This document shows positions 18,540-27,375 of a stretch of 64,000 bases of DNA, piece by piece. Origin of the DNA: JBKBUF01 sp046290815 (GTDB lineage Bacteria > Bacteroidota > Bacteroidia > Cytophagales > Cytophagaceae); NCBI GenBank assembly GCA_046290815.1, contig JBKBUF010000005.1:1-64000 (forward strand), in the 5' to 3' direction. The position numbers and the translations under genes were made by a program. Below the pieces are notes generated by a model. It worked only from the letters and a program-made list of their open reading frames with translations. It did no database searches and was not told where the DNA came from. How positions within the stretch are numbered: the stretch's first letter is position 1; each line of letters begins with the position of its first letter.

Positions 18540-20351
18540 ATGTGTGGAATAAATATTCTCATTGACAAAAAAGGAAAGCTGAATGAAGACATCATCATCA
18601 GGATGAATAACAGCATCATTCATCGCGGACCGGACAATGCAGGATACAAAGCCTATAAAATCGGAAACACTAAAGTATACCTTGGAAGCACCAGATTGAA
18701 AGTAATAGATAGCTCAGACAGCGCCAATCAACCTTTTACGTCCGGCGAACATTATGCTTTAGTATATAATGGAGAATTATACAATTACAAATCGCTAAGA
18801 AACTCAACTACGCACTACAAATTTTCTACTTCATCAGACACTGAAGTTGTTTTCAGTCAACTGGTCAGTAATGGCGAAAATGCATTGAATGCCTTTAATG
18901 GTATGTATACCCTGGCATTCCTTGATGCCGAAGATGCAACCTTGCTACTTGCAAGAGATTACCCGGGAATTAAACCATTGTTTTATTATGAAGATGAAAA
19001 TTACTTTCTGGCTTCCTCTGAAATCAAAGCATTATTTGCTTCCGGCTTAGTTAATAAGGTTCTTAATGAGAAACAGATTTACCATTACATTAAATATAAA
19101 TTTGCACAGAAGCCTGATACTTTCTTTAAAAATATAAAAGAATTGCCGGGAGGATATTATTTGACATATGACCTTCATAATCATTCTGTGAAAATATCAA
19201 CATCGGCCAAGGTCAAAAAGTCAATACAACATGGAAATGAAGTTCATCAACTGAAAGAATTGTTATTGGACTCTTTACAAAGACAACTGCAGGCAGATGT
19301 CCCGGTGGGGTTATTTCTTAGCGGTGGTATTGACTCTACCTTACTATTGGCTCTGATAGCAGAATTGGGCCAAAAAATTCCTTGCTTCAGCATTAACAAC
19401 AAAGCTGCCGACAGAAACTTCGGAACCAAAGATGATCATTATTCAAGATTGGCTGCAAAGAAATATGGCTCTCATATTGAAGAAATAATAGCCGACGAAC
19501 ATCTGCTTAATAACTTTGACGATGTGATAAGTCATATGGACCAGCCGGTAGCAGACAGCTCTGCGCTGCTCACTTATAAATTAAGTAACTTCGTTTCTAA
19601 AAAAGCTACTGTTGCCTTGTCAGGTGCAGGAGCTGATGAACTATTTGCAGGTTATTACAGACATTCTGCTTTTAACTTTTACCTTAACCATTTACACAAC
19701 AAGAAAAGCCTGATCAATCTATTAAAAAAGATCAGGCTTCCGGATGGCACATCGATGCCCGGAAGGAAGTTGTTCAGGCATGGTAACCGATTCTTTTCTG
19801 CTCTCTCAGATGACCCCTCTATAGTGGCGGATGGATTTGTTTCTATGCAAACTCGGATAAATTTCGAAATTCAAAAATTTACCGGTGAGACATCTTTAAT
19901 AGCATTACTGGAGTTTGACAGAGAACATTATCTTCCTTCGGATGTTCTGTACCTTACTGATCTGATGTCCATGGCACATTCCCTTGAAGTAAGAGTTCCA
20001 TATCTTGATAAGGAAATTATTAACTTTACCGAATCATTACCGGCAGAATTTTTAATGAAGAAAGGCAGGAAGTGGCTATTGAAAGAAATTTTGAACAGTA
20101 TGGGAGGAGAAGAATTTGCAAAAAGACCAAAGGAAGGCTTCGGGATAGCACTGAAGCCCTGGTTAGAAAAAAGAAAAGGAAAAGAGCTTCTCGAGCCCTT
20201 GAGGGACACTGCATCTCCCATATATCAGTTTATTCCTCACCAGCTAGTGGTGAATATGGTTCAACAGTATAGAGAGGATGAAAGAGATTACACCTCTGAG
20301 ATATGGAGTTTTATAGTATTACATCATTGGCTGGAAAGCCAACAATTTTAA
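18540..20351 (+). CDS. asnB: Asparagine synthetase B-type glutamine amidotransferase
   Basis: The 603-aa protein begins MCGI, leaving Cys2 as the N-terminal nucleophile of a class II glutaminase domain (about 1-200; RDYPGIKPLFYY strand near 140). The ATP-pyrophosphatase synthetase domain follows, with the PP-loop SGGIDST at 261-267 and the conserved LSGAGADELFAGY motif near 360. It transfers glutamine-derived ammonia to aspartate in the housekeeping version. Versions next to glycosyltransferases, as here, often amidate polysaccharide sugars, so substrate is uncertain. It sits between nth and a GT4 glycosyltransferase on the same strand. Confidence 0.85.
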   Translation: MCGINILIDKKGKLNEDIIIRMNNSIIHRGPDNAGYKAYKIGNTKVYLGSTRLKVIDSSDSANQPFTSGEHYALVYNGELYNYKSLRNSTTHYKFSTSSDTEVVFSQLVSNGENALNAFNGMYTLAFLDAEDATLLLARDYPGIKPLFYYEDENYFLASSEIKALFASGLVNKVLNEKQIYHYIKYKFAQKPDTFFKNIKELPGGYYLTYDLHNHSVKISTSAKVKKSIQHGNEVHQLKELLLDSLQRQLQADVPVGLFLSGGIDSTLLLALIAELGQKIPCFSINNKAADRNFGTKDDHYSRLAAKKYGSHIEEIIADEHLLNNFDDVISHMDQPVADSSALLTYKLSNFVSKKATVALSGAGADELFAGYYRHSAFNFYLNHLHNKKSLINLLKKIRLPDGTSMPGRKLFRHGNRFFSALSDDPSIVADGFVSMQTRINFEIQKFTGETSLIALLEFDREHYLPSDVLYLTDLMSMAHSLEVRVPYLDKEIINFTESLPAEFLMKKGRKWLLKEILNSMGGEEFAKRPKEGFGIALKPWLEKRKGKELLEPLRDTASPIYQFIPHQLVVNMVQQYREDERDYTSEIWSFIVLHHWLESQQF

Positions 20352-20387
20352 TTTATACTTAGGCGCTACAAAAGAAAGATTGTACAC

Positions 20388-21569
20388 ATGAAAATTTTAT
20401 ACATACATCAGTATTATAAAACTCCTGAGGAAGGCGGTGCCATAAGATCGTACAATATTTCCAAAGCACTGGTAAAAGCAGGTCATGATGTAGAACTTAT
20501 TACCTCGCATAATGAAAAGTTTTATAATGTTAAAACCATTGAAGGCGTAAAAATCCATTACCTTCCTGTTTATTATGACAACAAGCTGGGCAACTTCGAT
20601 CGTATTGTAGCCTTCTTTAAATTTGCCGGGAAAGCGGTGCGACTTGTCAACCGTCATTTCTATCCCGACATCTGTTATGTTACGTCTACTCCCCTTACAG
20701 TAGGTATTATTGCCCTATTCTTAAAATTCTGGAAAAAAGTACCCTTTATCTTTGAAGTAAGAGATCTTTGGCCTAAAGTTCCGATAGAAATGCAGGCCAT
20801 TCATGATCCCTTTATGAAATCGCTTGCTTTAAGACTGGAAAAAAGATTATACAACAAAGCAGAAGCCATTGTAGCACTTTCACCTGCTGCTGCCAATGAA
20901 ATTAAAATGAAAGCTCCGGGTAAATCGGTTTATTGTATTCCGAATTTTTCAGATACTGAATTTTTTCAGCCTGCTGCAGCAAACATAAGTAAACAAAACT
21001 ATCATGAAGCAGAGGGAAAATTTGTCATTACTTATTTCGGAGCAGCAGGAAGAGCAAATGGATTACATTTCTTAATCAATGCAGCTGCTGCGTCAAGCCA
21101 CAACAAACTACCTGTGCAATTCTATATCGCGGCGCAAGGTTCGGAGCTTGACAAAATCAAAAGGAGAGTGGAAATGGAAAATCTTACCAATGTAAAATTC
21201 CTCCCTTACATGAATAAAAAAGAATTAAAGGGTTTGCTGGACATTTCAGATGCGTCTTATATTTCATTTCTTGATATTAAAGCACTGGAAACCGGCAGTC
21301 CTAACAAATTCTTTGATTCCTTAGCTGCAGGAAAAATAACGATTGTGAATTTCGGAGGATGGATTGCTGAACTTGTAGAATCCCGGAAAACAGGATTTTA
21401 TTACAGCCCATATAACACAAAAGAGTTTGTAGAAAAACTAAAAATGTTGATAGAAGATAAGGTTTTAGCAGCTCAATTTAAAATCAATTCCCGTAAGCTT
21501 GCTGAAGAAAAATTCTCTGAGGAAAAAATGACCCAAGAGGTGATAAAGGTGATTGAAGGCATGAAATAA
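20388..21569 (+). CDS. GT4 glycosyltransferase, WbuB-like
   Basis: The 393-aa protein has the two Rossmann domains of GT-B enzymes: an N-terminal half starting MKILYIHQYYKTPEEGGAIRS with the family glycine stretch, and a C-terminal half with VITYFGAAGRANGLHFL, an LPYMNKKELKGLL strand and the nucleotide-sugar-binding LETGSPNKFFDSLAAGK region, whose E-x7-E motif is reduced. This pattern fits the WbuB/WcaI-type GT4 enzymes of O-antigen or capsule assembly. It follows asnB by 36 bases. Donor and acceptor sugars cannot be read. Confidence 0.85.
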   Translation: MKILYIHQYYKTPEEGGAIRSYNISKALVKAGHDVELITSHNEKFYNVKTIEGVKIHYLPVYYDNKLGNFDRIVAFFKFAGKAVRLVNRHFYPDICYVTSTPLTVGIIALFLKFWKKVPFIFEVRDLWPKVPIEMQAIHDPFMKSLALRLEKRLYNKAEAIVALSPAAANEIKMKAPGKSVYCIPNFSDTEFFQPAAANISKQNYHEAEGKFVITYFGAAGRANGLHFLINAAAASSHNKLPVQFYIAAQGSELDKIKRRVEMENLTNVKFLPYMNKKELKGLLDISDASYISFLDIKALETGSPNKFFDSLAAGKITIVNFGGWIAELVESRKTGFYYSPYNTKEFVEKLKMLIEDKVLAAQFKINSRKLAEEKFSEEKMTQEVIKVIEGMK

Positions 21570-21572
21570 AGA

Positions 21573-21617
21573 GTTAAGGCGCTACTGTGCTATTGTTTAT
21601 AGTAACGATACCTTAAC
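21573..21617 (+). terminator. Weak hairpin after the glycosyltransferase
   Basis: The arms GTTAAGG (21573-21579) and CCTTAAC (21611-21617) bracket an imperfect stem of about 12 bp and are followed by ATTTTAAC. It lies between convergent genes. The T run is poor, so confidence is modest. Confidence 0.4.
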
Positions 21618-21647
21618 ATTTTAACAAATTAACACCGGAACACTTTG

Positions 21648-22658
21648 TTACTTTGGCTTATATTTTGATTCTCTGAAAATCTTGTTAGCATCCTTTTCTT
21701 TCATAAGATCTGCAAGGGTCAGTTCAGGATGTTGATTCATATATTTTCTTATTATCTGCCAGCCAAGCCATCTTCCTATACGGCCCGGACATTTCTCTCC
21801 TATTTCACTTATCTTCGGGCTCTCTCCTATATATTTTTCTATAATCCTCGGGGCGGTTTCAAATAAAAGCTTTTTCTCTATAAAATGTGCCCAAATTACA
21901 TCCACATTTTCTTCCACATCTTTTACTGTCTGACCGGAATACATTATAATCAGACTATCCGGAGTTTCCGGAAGCACACTTTCCATAAAATATAATGTCT
22001 TGCCATGATAGATCATATGAGCAAGCATAGTTTCATCTTTGGTATTTACCTCATTGTATTTATTAGAAATTGCCATTGCAATCATAGGTACCAGATATGG
22101 CCGATCGTAACGCTCAAGAAAATAATTGTAAATAACAGGTCTGAATTCCGCTTCCGGACCAAGGAAATAATCCGTACTTATCACGATCAGGCTGTCTGAA
22201 ACAGATAAATCCTTATTGAATTTAAAGCCTGTAACTATCGTGTTCACCTCCGGCACTGATGCATCGGGAAAGTGGTGTTTCAGGTGTCGGAACATAGATG
22301 TCAATTGATCTTTGAGCAAAGGCTCTTTTGAAAACTTTTCCTCTGTTTGCTGATAAAATTTTCTCAAATGTTCATTGCTATATAGCTGATGTATGAACTC
22401 TACCATCCTTTCGTCTGAATGTGCAGAAGGAATCTCAAGAAACTCATTACAAAACGTAGGATGCTGAAGCAGAAAAGATCTGATCTCTTCTTTAGTCTTA
22501 TGGTTGAACAATGTCTCACTCAGATTCTGATACTTCAGGTCAACAGTTATTGTTTTCGCTGCTTCCATCACTTCTTTTTTCTTTTCAGAAGTATTATCTC
22601 CATTACAGGAAAATAGCATTGCGGCAAAAACAAGGGGGAAAATTGCTCTTTTAAACAT
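21648..22658 (-). CDS. gldB: Gliding motility lipoprotein GldB
   Basis: GldB is a lipoprotein needed for gliding and T9SS function in flavobacteria. The 336-aa protein has a lipoprotein signal with LFSC (Cys18) and the landmarks of the family: a YFLGPEAEF segment, the MIYHGKTLYF block, an IWAHFIEKKLLF stretch, PGRIGRWLGWQII and the terminal S-x-YKPK. Length matches the family. It is transcribed alone on the minus strand, whereas many bacteroidetes keep gldB next to gldC and nadE. The start ATG at 22658 precedes a normal signal peptide. Confidence 0.88.
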   Translation of the reverse strand: MFKRAIFPLVFAAMLFSCNGDNTSEKKKEVMEAAKTITVDLKYQNLSETLFNHKTKEEIRSFLLQHPTFCNEFLEIPSAHSDERMVEFIHQLYSNEHLRKFYQQTEEKFSKEPLLKDQLTSMFRHLKHHFPDASVPEVNTIVTGFKFNKDLSVSDSLIVISTDYFLGPEAEFRPVIYNYFLERYDRPYLVPMIAMAISNKYNEVNTKDETMLAHMIYHGKTLYFMESVLPETPDSLIIMYSGQTVKDVEENVDVIWAHFIEKKLLFETAPRIIEKYIGESPKISEIGEKCPGRIGRWLGWQIIRKYMNQHPELTLADLMKEKDANKIFRESKYKPK

Positions 22659-22729
22659 CTTGATTCCTCAAATAGTACTTTTATAGAATGTGATGATAAA
22701 GTTATTTTATATTATCAAATAATAAAACT

Positions 22730-23392
22730 ATGAAAAAGGCACTTTTATTATCATTTGTGTTAATGCTTTCAGTTTCTGCATTTTCACAGGTGAATGTGGG
22801 GTTGAGGTTTGCTCCTGGTTTTGGTTTAAACAGGGTGGACCATGATGATGTGCCCGGTAATTCTTTTAGTTCTGCCGGTACCGGGTTGAGATTTATGTTT
22901 GGACCTGAAGCGTATTATGCAATAAATGACAACGCGTCATTTGTGACAGGGTTGAATTACAATGTACGACGTGTTGGTCTTCAATATACAGTTTCTAACC
23001 CGGAAACAGGAATCGGAAGTTCATTCAGGGATGTCTACAGCCTTCAATATTTAAGTATTCCTCTGTATGTCCATTTGCTTACCAATGAGGTCCAAACGGA
23101 TACCAGAATATATTTTAACGTCGGAGGAGGATTTGACTGGAGAATCAATTCCAGGGTAAACAAATCCAATAATGAAGCTCCATACGTTGAAAAGTTCAGG
23201 ATGTATGACGCAGATATGATGCTAGGTACAGGTATACAGTACAAGGTAGGAGAAAACAGCTTTATTCTTGCCGGTATCAGTTATAACAGAGGATTATTGA
23301 ATACCATTTCCAGGGTACGTCCCGGATTTTCAAATCCAGACGTAAGGGTTAGAACAGATCTTGCCTCTCTTGACATGAGGTATAAATTCTGA
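22730..23392 (+). CDS. Outer membrane beta-barrel (porin family) protein, copy 1
   Basis: The 220-aa protein has a signal peptide (ending VSAFSQ) and about eight to ten amphipathic strands: VNVGLRFAPGFGLNRV, an FVTGLNYNVRRVGLQY pair, LQYLSIPLYV, TRIYFNVGGGFDWRI, and a final strand ending in aromatic RYKF, the usual barrel insertion signal. This matches the small PorT/OMP_b-brl_2 barrels of Bacteroidetes. It is a clear paralogue of the next gene. Function unknown; location outer membrane. Confidence 0.82.
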   Translation: MKKALLLSFVLMLSVSAFSQVNVGLRFAPGFGLNRVDHDDVPGNSFSSAGTGLRFMFGPEAYYAINDNASFVTGLNYNVRRVGLQYTVSNPETGIGSSFRDVYSLQYLSIPLYVHLLTNEVQTDTRIYFNVGGGFDWRINSRVNKSNNEAPYVEKFRMYDADMMLGTGIQYKVGENSFILAGISYNRGLLNTISRVRPGFSNPDVRVRTDLASLDMRYKF

Positions 23393-23428
23393 TTAATCTG
23401 TCCGGATAGGTTAATATTTCCAATTAAT

Positions 23429-23478
23429 ACATTCCGGAGAAGAGAAACTCAACAAAGATCTCTTTCCGGAATGTGTGT
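23429..23478 (+). terminator. Rho-independent terminator between the barrel paralogues
   Basis: The arms ACATTCCGGAGAAGAGA (23429-23445) and TCTCTTTCCGGAATGT (23459-23474) form a 16-bp stem with one bulge, followed by GTGTTTT. It separates the two tandem barrel genes, which may therefore have separate promoters. Confidence 0.65.
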
Positions 23479-23576
23479 TTTATTCAACACTATTCTCCCG
23501 ATTTCGTATATCACTGAGTTTGCAGCTTTCTGCAGTTCTGTTAACTTTACCAAAAAATTTTTTAACGCATATTCTT

Positions 23577-24245
23577 ATGAAAAAAATATTACTTCTTTCA
23601 GTTGTTCTTTTTCTCTCATTCCAGGCATTTTCACAGGTGAAAATCGGACTTAAATTTTCTCCCGGCATCGGATTAAACAGAGTTTATTATGATGAAAAAG
23701 ATTCTCCCGGTGCTACCATTAAACCCAGCAGCTTTGGTATCAGATTTATCGCCGGACCAGAAGTCGCCTTTTTTTTCGGTAAAAATGCTGCTTTTGTTAC
23801 CGGAGTCTGGTATTCCTCAAGAAGAGCCGGACTTAAAGTTACTACTCCTACTGCAGTTTACAGAGAAGTACACAATCTTCAATACGTTCAACTTCCGGCA
23901 TATCTTAAATTGCTCACCAATGAAATAGCAACTGACATGAGGGTATATTTTAATGTTGGTGGCACATTTGACATTTTACTCAAAGACAAATTGGCCAAAT
24001 CCGATATTGCAGATCATATGCCTAATAAAGAACCCTATATCAGAAGGTTTGTACCTGTTGATGCCACTGTTTTATTAGGAGCAGGAGTTGAATTACAAAT
24101 GGGAGAATCTACTTATGCAACATTTGGCCTAAGCTATAACAGAGGCTTAATTAACTCTGTATGGAAGGTAAATGAAAATGTGACCAATCCCGGATTAAAA
24201 ATTAATACTGATCTCATTGCAATTGATTTGGGACTAAGGTTTTAA
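23577..24245 (+). CDS. Outer membrane beta-barrel (porin family) protein, copy 2
   Basis: I start at the ATG at 23577 (MKKILLLSVVLFLSFQAFSQ, a signal peptide) rather than at an upstream ATG that would add 34 non-signal residues. The mature protein mirrors copy 1 strand by strand: IGLKFSPGIGLNRVYYDE, IRFIAGPEVAFFF, FVTGVWYSSRRAGLKV, LQYVQLPAYLKLLTNEI, MRVYFNVGGTFDILL and the terminal LGLRF. Residues in the strands are conserved while loops differ, as expected for a tandem duplication with diverged exposed loops. Confidence 0.83.
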   Translation: MKKILLLSVVLFLSFQAFSQVKIGLKFSPGIGLNRVYYDEKDSPGATIKPSSFGIRFIAGPEVAFFFGKNAAFVTGVWYSSRRAGLKVTTPTAVYREVHNLQYVQLPAYLKLLTNEIATDMRVYFNVGGTFDILLKDKLAKSDIADHMPNKEPYIRRFVPVDATVLLGAGVELQMGESTYATFGLSYNRGLINSVWKVNENVTNPGLKINTDLIAIDLGLRF

Positions 24246-24246
24246 T

Positions 24247-24317
24247 AAATTATAAATAATAAATCCCAAATTCCAAGGAAGTTTTAATTGGAGTTTGGGA
24301 TTTATTATTTATAATTT
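24247..24317. terminator. Long bidirectional terminator hairpin
   Basis: The arms 24247-24276 and 24288-24317 are 30 bp each and complementary except for one T-G pair, with an 11-base loop. The structure lies between the convergent barrel gene and rng and ends in A/T runs on both strands. The stem is unusually long for an ordinary terminator. Confidence 0.75.
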
Positions 24318-24325
24318 AAAATTTA

Positions 24326-25879
24326 TTATACTATTTCTATTTCCTCCCCGTGCTCATTTTTAAACTTAAATTCAGTAATACCGAGTGAGGTATCCTGCTC
24401 CAGTTTAATCCACCTTCGGTATTTTAAAAACCACCGTATTCTCCGGGAAATGATCCCCTGCGTGAAATAGGCATATAAGTAAGGATGTAATGCTATCTTA
24501 ATATTTTTTTCATTCTGCTTATTGATGATATACTCCAGATTATTTTCAACCTGATCGCTTACCAGAATGCTTGCTGTAATTTTACCGGTACCCTGACAGG
24601 TAGGGCAAGTTTCCAGAGTAGAAATATTCATTTCCGGCCTTACCCTTTGTCTGGTAATTTGCATAAGACCGAACTTAGAAAGAGGAAGAATCACAAATTT
24701 TGCTCTGTCATCTTTCATCTCTTCCTTCATCTTTTCATAGATAATCCGACGGTTGTCCGCCTTCTTCATATCAATGAAATCAACCACGATTATTCCGCCC
24801 ATATCACGTAATCTTAGCTGCCTTGCGATTTCTTTGGCAGCCTCCATGTTTACGGTAATGGCTGTATTTTCCTGATCCGACTCAGTGTTTGATTTATTGC
24901 CGCTGTTAACATCAATTACATGCAGTGCTTCTGTATGCTCTATGATAAGATAGCCGCCACCAGGAAGGCTTACAGATTTACCGAAAAGTGTCTTTAACTG
25001 TTTTTCAATCCCCGCTGCTTCAAACAGCTTTGATTTCCCATGGTAGTGCCTTACAATTTTTTCTTTGTCAGGGGCTATGGTTTTGATGTAATCCTTTATT
25101 TCATCATATACCTCTTTGCTGTCTACAGTAATAGAATCAAAACTTTCATTCAGCATGTCTCTGAGTATAGATGAGGCTCTTCCAAGTTCGCCTAATACCA
25201 GATCTCTTGGCTTGGCCTTTTGCAGGTTTTTAAAAGCTTCCTCCCATTTCTTTACCAGCCCCTTTAAGTCTTTGTCAAGCTCTGCTACTTCTTTTCCCTC
25301 TGCAACAGTACGGATAATTACTCCGAAATTTTCAGGCTTGATGGATGTAACAAGCCTTACAAGCCTTTGCCTTTCTTCCTTGTTTACAACCTTTTTTGAA
25401 ATACTTATTACATCTGAGAAAGGAACCAACACAAGATATCTGCCGGCCAATGACAGTTCACAGCTTAGCCTTGGACCTTTGCTGGAAATAGGCTCCTTTA
25501 CTACCTGAACAAGTATTGGTTGATTTTTACTAAGGACCTGAGAAATTTTACCGTCTTTGGAGATATCCTTTTCAAGCTTAAACTTGGCTAGTTTAGGCGT
25601 AGCTTTTGGATTAGACTGAACATAACGAACATACTTCAAAAGGGACTTTATCTGCGGCCCGAGATCGAGGTAATGCAGGAAGGCATCCTTTTCATAGCCA
25701 AGATCAATAAAAGCGGCATTAAGTCCGGGTACAAGTTTTTTTACATGACCCAAATAGATATCACCTACGTTAAATTGATGCCCTGTATTCTCATAGTGAC
25801 ACTCAATTAAACGCTTATCTTTCAGAAGGGCTATACGATTCCCTTTCTGAGTAACATTTATCAGAAGTTCGTTACTCAA
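24326..25879 (-). CDS. rng: Ribonuclease G/E family endoribonuclease
   Basis: The 517-aa protein cleaves single-stranded AU-rich RNA in rRNA maturation and mRNA decay. An S1 RNA-binding domain lies at about 35-130 (FNVGDIYLGHVKKLVPGLNA). The catalytic domain has the metal-binding Asp residues in HVIDVNSG (near 322) and VVDFIDM (near 365), and the zinc link CPTCQGTG lies near 424. The length fits RNase G rather than the long RNase E, with no C-terminal scaffold region. It is the last gene of the HU-TPR-COX24-rng series on the minus strand, an order often kept in Bacteroidetes. Confidence 0.95.
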   Translation of the reverse strand: MSNELLINVTQKGNRIALLKDKRLIECHYENTGHQFNVGDIYLGHVKKLVPGLNAAFIDLGYEKDAFLHYLDLGPQIKSLLKYVRYVQSNPKATPKLAKFKLEKDISKDGKISQVLSKNQPILVQVVKEPISSKGPRLSCELSLAGRYLVLVPFSDVISISKKVVNKEERQRLVRLVTSIKPENFGVIIRTVAEGKEVAELDKDLKGLVKKWEEAFKNLQKAKPRDLVLGELGRASSILRDMLNESFDSITVDSKEVYDEIKDYIKTIAPDKEKIVRHYHGKSKLFEAAGIEKQLKTLFGKSVSLPGGGYLIIEHTEALHVIDVNSGNKSNTESDQENTAITVNMEAAKEIARQLRLRDMGGIIVVDFIDMKKADNRRIIYEKMKEEMKDDRAKFVILPLSKFGLMQITRQRVRPEMNISTLETCPTCQGTGKITASILVSDQVENNLEYIINKQNEKNIKIALHPYLYAYFTQGIISRRIRWFLKYRRWIKLEQDTSLGITEFKFKNEHGEEIEIV

Positions 25880-25976
25880 GCTTTTTTATGTTGATTAAAA
25901 AATAACATAATGACCAGGAACTCAAACATACTTGAGCCCGGTCAGTTAAATAGAGGAAAAAAATATCCGATAATTG

Positions 25977-26066
25977 TTATTTTTTCTTGTGTCTGTTTTT
26001 TCTAAGACGTTTCTTTCTTTTGTGAGTAGCGATTTTGTGTCTTTTTCTTTTTTTTCCGCAAGGCAT
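25977..26066 (-). CDS. AURKAIP1/COX24 (mS38-like) domain mini-protein, 29 aa
   Basis: The minus-strand ATG at 26066 encodes 29 residues (MPCGKKRKRHKIATHKRKKR, then LRKNRHKKK) and a TAA at 25979-25977. It is almost entirely Lys, Arg and His, with the K-x-R-x-H-K-x-x-x-H-K-x-R-K-K core of the AURKAIP1/COX24 family. The mitochondrial relative is the small-subunit ribosomal protein mS38. A ribosome-associated role in bacteria is plausible by homology. It sits between the TPR gene (13 bases away) and rng. Its small size makes it easy to miss. Confidence 0.85.
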   Translation of the reverse strand: MPCGKKRKRHKIATHKRKKRLRKNRHKKK

Positions 26067-26079
26067 AATTTTAATACTT

Positions 26080-26904
26080 TTATTGTAATTCTTTTAAATA
26101 ACTGTCAATTGTTGACTGAAAAGCAACATCAGGTTCCAATAGTTTGGCTTTCCTGAAAAACTCTCCGGCCTTTTCTTTATTACCCAACTGCAAATAACTC
26201 AATCCTAAATAAAAAGTTCCTGTTGCATGGCCAGGATTAACTTTCAGTAATTCAGTAAAACGGTTAACTGCCTTCTCATTCTGGCCTGACTGAAGAGATA
26301 AAACTCCCAGGTTAAATAAAGCCAGTTCATTGGTCGGGTCTTTTTCTAATACTTCTCTCAACAGACCTACACCCTTCATAGTTTCATTTCCACCTATAAA
26401 GGTCATACCAAGTTTGGCCTTTGCTTCCAGGTTGTCAGGATTTTTTGATAAAACCTTATTATAAAAAACCCTGGCATTGGCATTCAAAGAATCCTTATGT
26501 GAACCTGTATTGATGCTGGACGCTTCATAATAAGCATCTCCGGCTTTGATTTGATTTGCTATTGTAGGATTAAGCAGCGCTATCTCCCCTGTATATTTCG
26601 CAGCACTATCAAAATAGAAGTTTTTCCTAAACAGGCTCGCTAAAGAGTCGGCAAATTTAAGCTTTTTTTCCTTTTCTGAAAATGTAAAAAAATTCTTTCT
26701 GAGCTCTTCTATCGCTTCCAGCTCATTTACAGGTATTTCCTTTTTGTGTAAGCTTTCCTGGGGGGTGGACTCAGCAGCCTGGTTAGATTCTTTTGCTGCT
26801 GTTTCAATCTTTTTATTTCCTTTAAGAATTGCTTTGGGGAGCCTGAGCATCAAGACCACAAGTACAAAAGCTGAAATCAGTATAAGTATTTGTGATCTTG
26901 ACAT
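26080..26904 (-). CDS. Membrane-anchored tetratricopeptide repeat protein
   Basis: The 274-aa protein has one N-terminal transmembrane helix (ILILISAFVLVVLMLRL, residues 5-21), a charged linker, and from about residue 95 tandem TPR units (GDAYYEASS, KAKLGMTFIGGNE, ALFNLGVLSLQSGQNEKAV, TFYLGLSYLQLGNKEKAG). TPR proteins act as adaptors. It is 25 bases downstream of the HU gene and belongs to the conserved HU-TPR-COX24-rng set. Its function is unknown. Confidence 0.82.
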   Translation of the reverse strand: MSRSQILILISAFVLVVLMLRLPKAILKGNKKIETAAKESNQAAESTPQESLHKKEIPVNELEAIEELRKNFFTFSEKEKKLKFADSLASLFRKNFYFDSAAKYTGEIALLNPTIANQIKAGDAYYEASSINTGSHKDSLNANARVFYNKVLSKNPDNLEAKAKLGMTFIGGNETMKGVGLLREVLEKDPTNELALFNLGVLSLQSGQNEKAVNRFTELLKVNPGHATGTFYLGLSYLQLGNKEKAGEFFRKAKLLEPDVAFQSTIDSYLKELQ

Positions 26905-26929
26905 TTCTCCTCAAAGCCTTCCGGCTAAA

Positions 26930-27223
26930 TTACTCTTTCGTTTTTACCGCAGTTTTAACCTGATCAATGAATACTTTTGATGGCTTAAAACTAGGTATAA
27001 AATGTTCGTCAATAATTATAGCAGTATTTTTGGAGATGTTTCTGGCTACTTTCTTTGCTCTTTTTTTGTTCACAAAACTGCCGAAACCTCTTACATAAAT
27101 GTTTTCTCCTTCAGCCATCGTATTTTTGATCACGTTAAAGAATGCCTCAACTGCTGCTGACACATCGGCTTTGTCCACTCCGGTTTTTTCCGAAATTTCT
27201 GTGATAACTTCTGCTTTTGTCAC
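26930..27223 (-). CDS. HU-family DNA-binding protein
   Basis: The 97-aa protein matches bacterial HU/IHF: an N-terminal helical dimerisation part (MTKAEVITEISEKTGVDKADV), the GENIYVRGFGSF turn, and a basic beta arm (KKRAKKVARNISKNTAI) ending in the FKPSK motif. HU bends and compacts DNA. The arm has I/H (DEHFIPSF) where many HU have P-A-x-x-x-P, and the C-terminal tail is longer than usual. It heads the minus-strand block and faces mutY across a 152-bp intergenic region. Confidence 0.93.
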   Translation of the reverse strand: MTKAEVITEISEKTGVDKADVSAAVEAFFNVIKNTMAEGENIYVRGFGSFVNKKRAKKVARNISKNTAIIIDEHFIPSFKPSKVFIDQVKTAVKTKE

Positions 27224-27273
27224 TTTTCTTAGAGTTTATAGTTAATAATCCTTAAAATTTAATCCAGGAAGCG

Positions 27274-27309
27274 CAAAGTTAGCCTGCCATAGATTAATAA
27301 TGAAGCAAA
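27274..27309 (-). promoter_or_regulatory. Candidate Bacteroidetes promoter for the HU block
   Basis: On the minus strand TAACTTTG (27281-27274) matches the -7 element TAnnTTTG. TTTG at 27309-27306 is a possible -33 element, but the spacing is 24 instead of about 19, so only the -7 half is convincing. The start of transcription would be near 27267. Confidence 0.4.
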
Positions 27310-27375
27310 ATTGCGAAATAAAAATGTATATTATATTGCCTATTTTCGCTAAAACTTACAATTAACAACTAAAAC

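Noticed and set aside
25116..25508. 130-codon plus-strand frame inside rng
   Set aside because: Antisense to the catalytic domain of RNase G; Ser/Leu-rich shadow typical of complementary frames.
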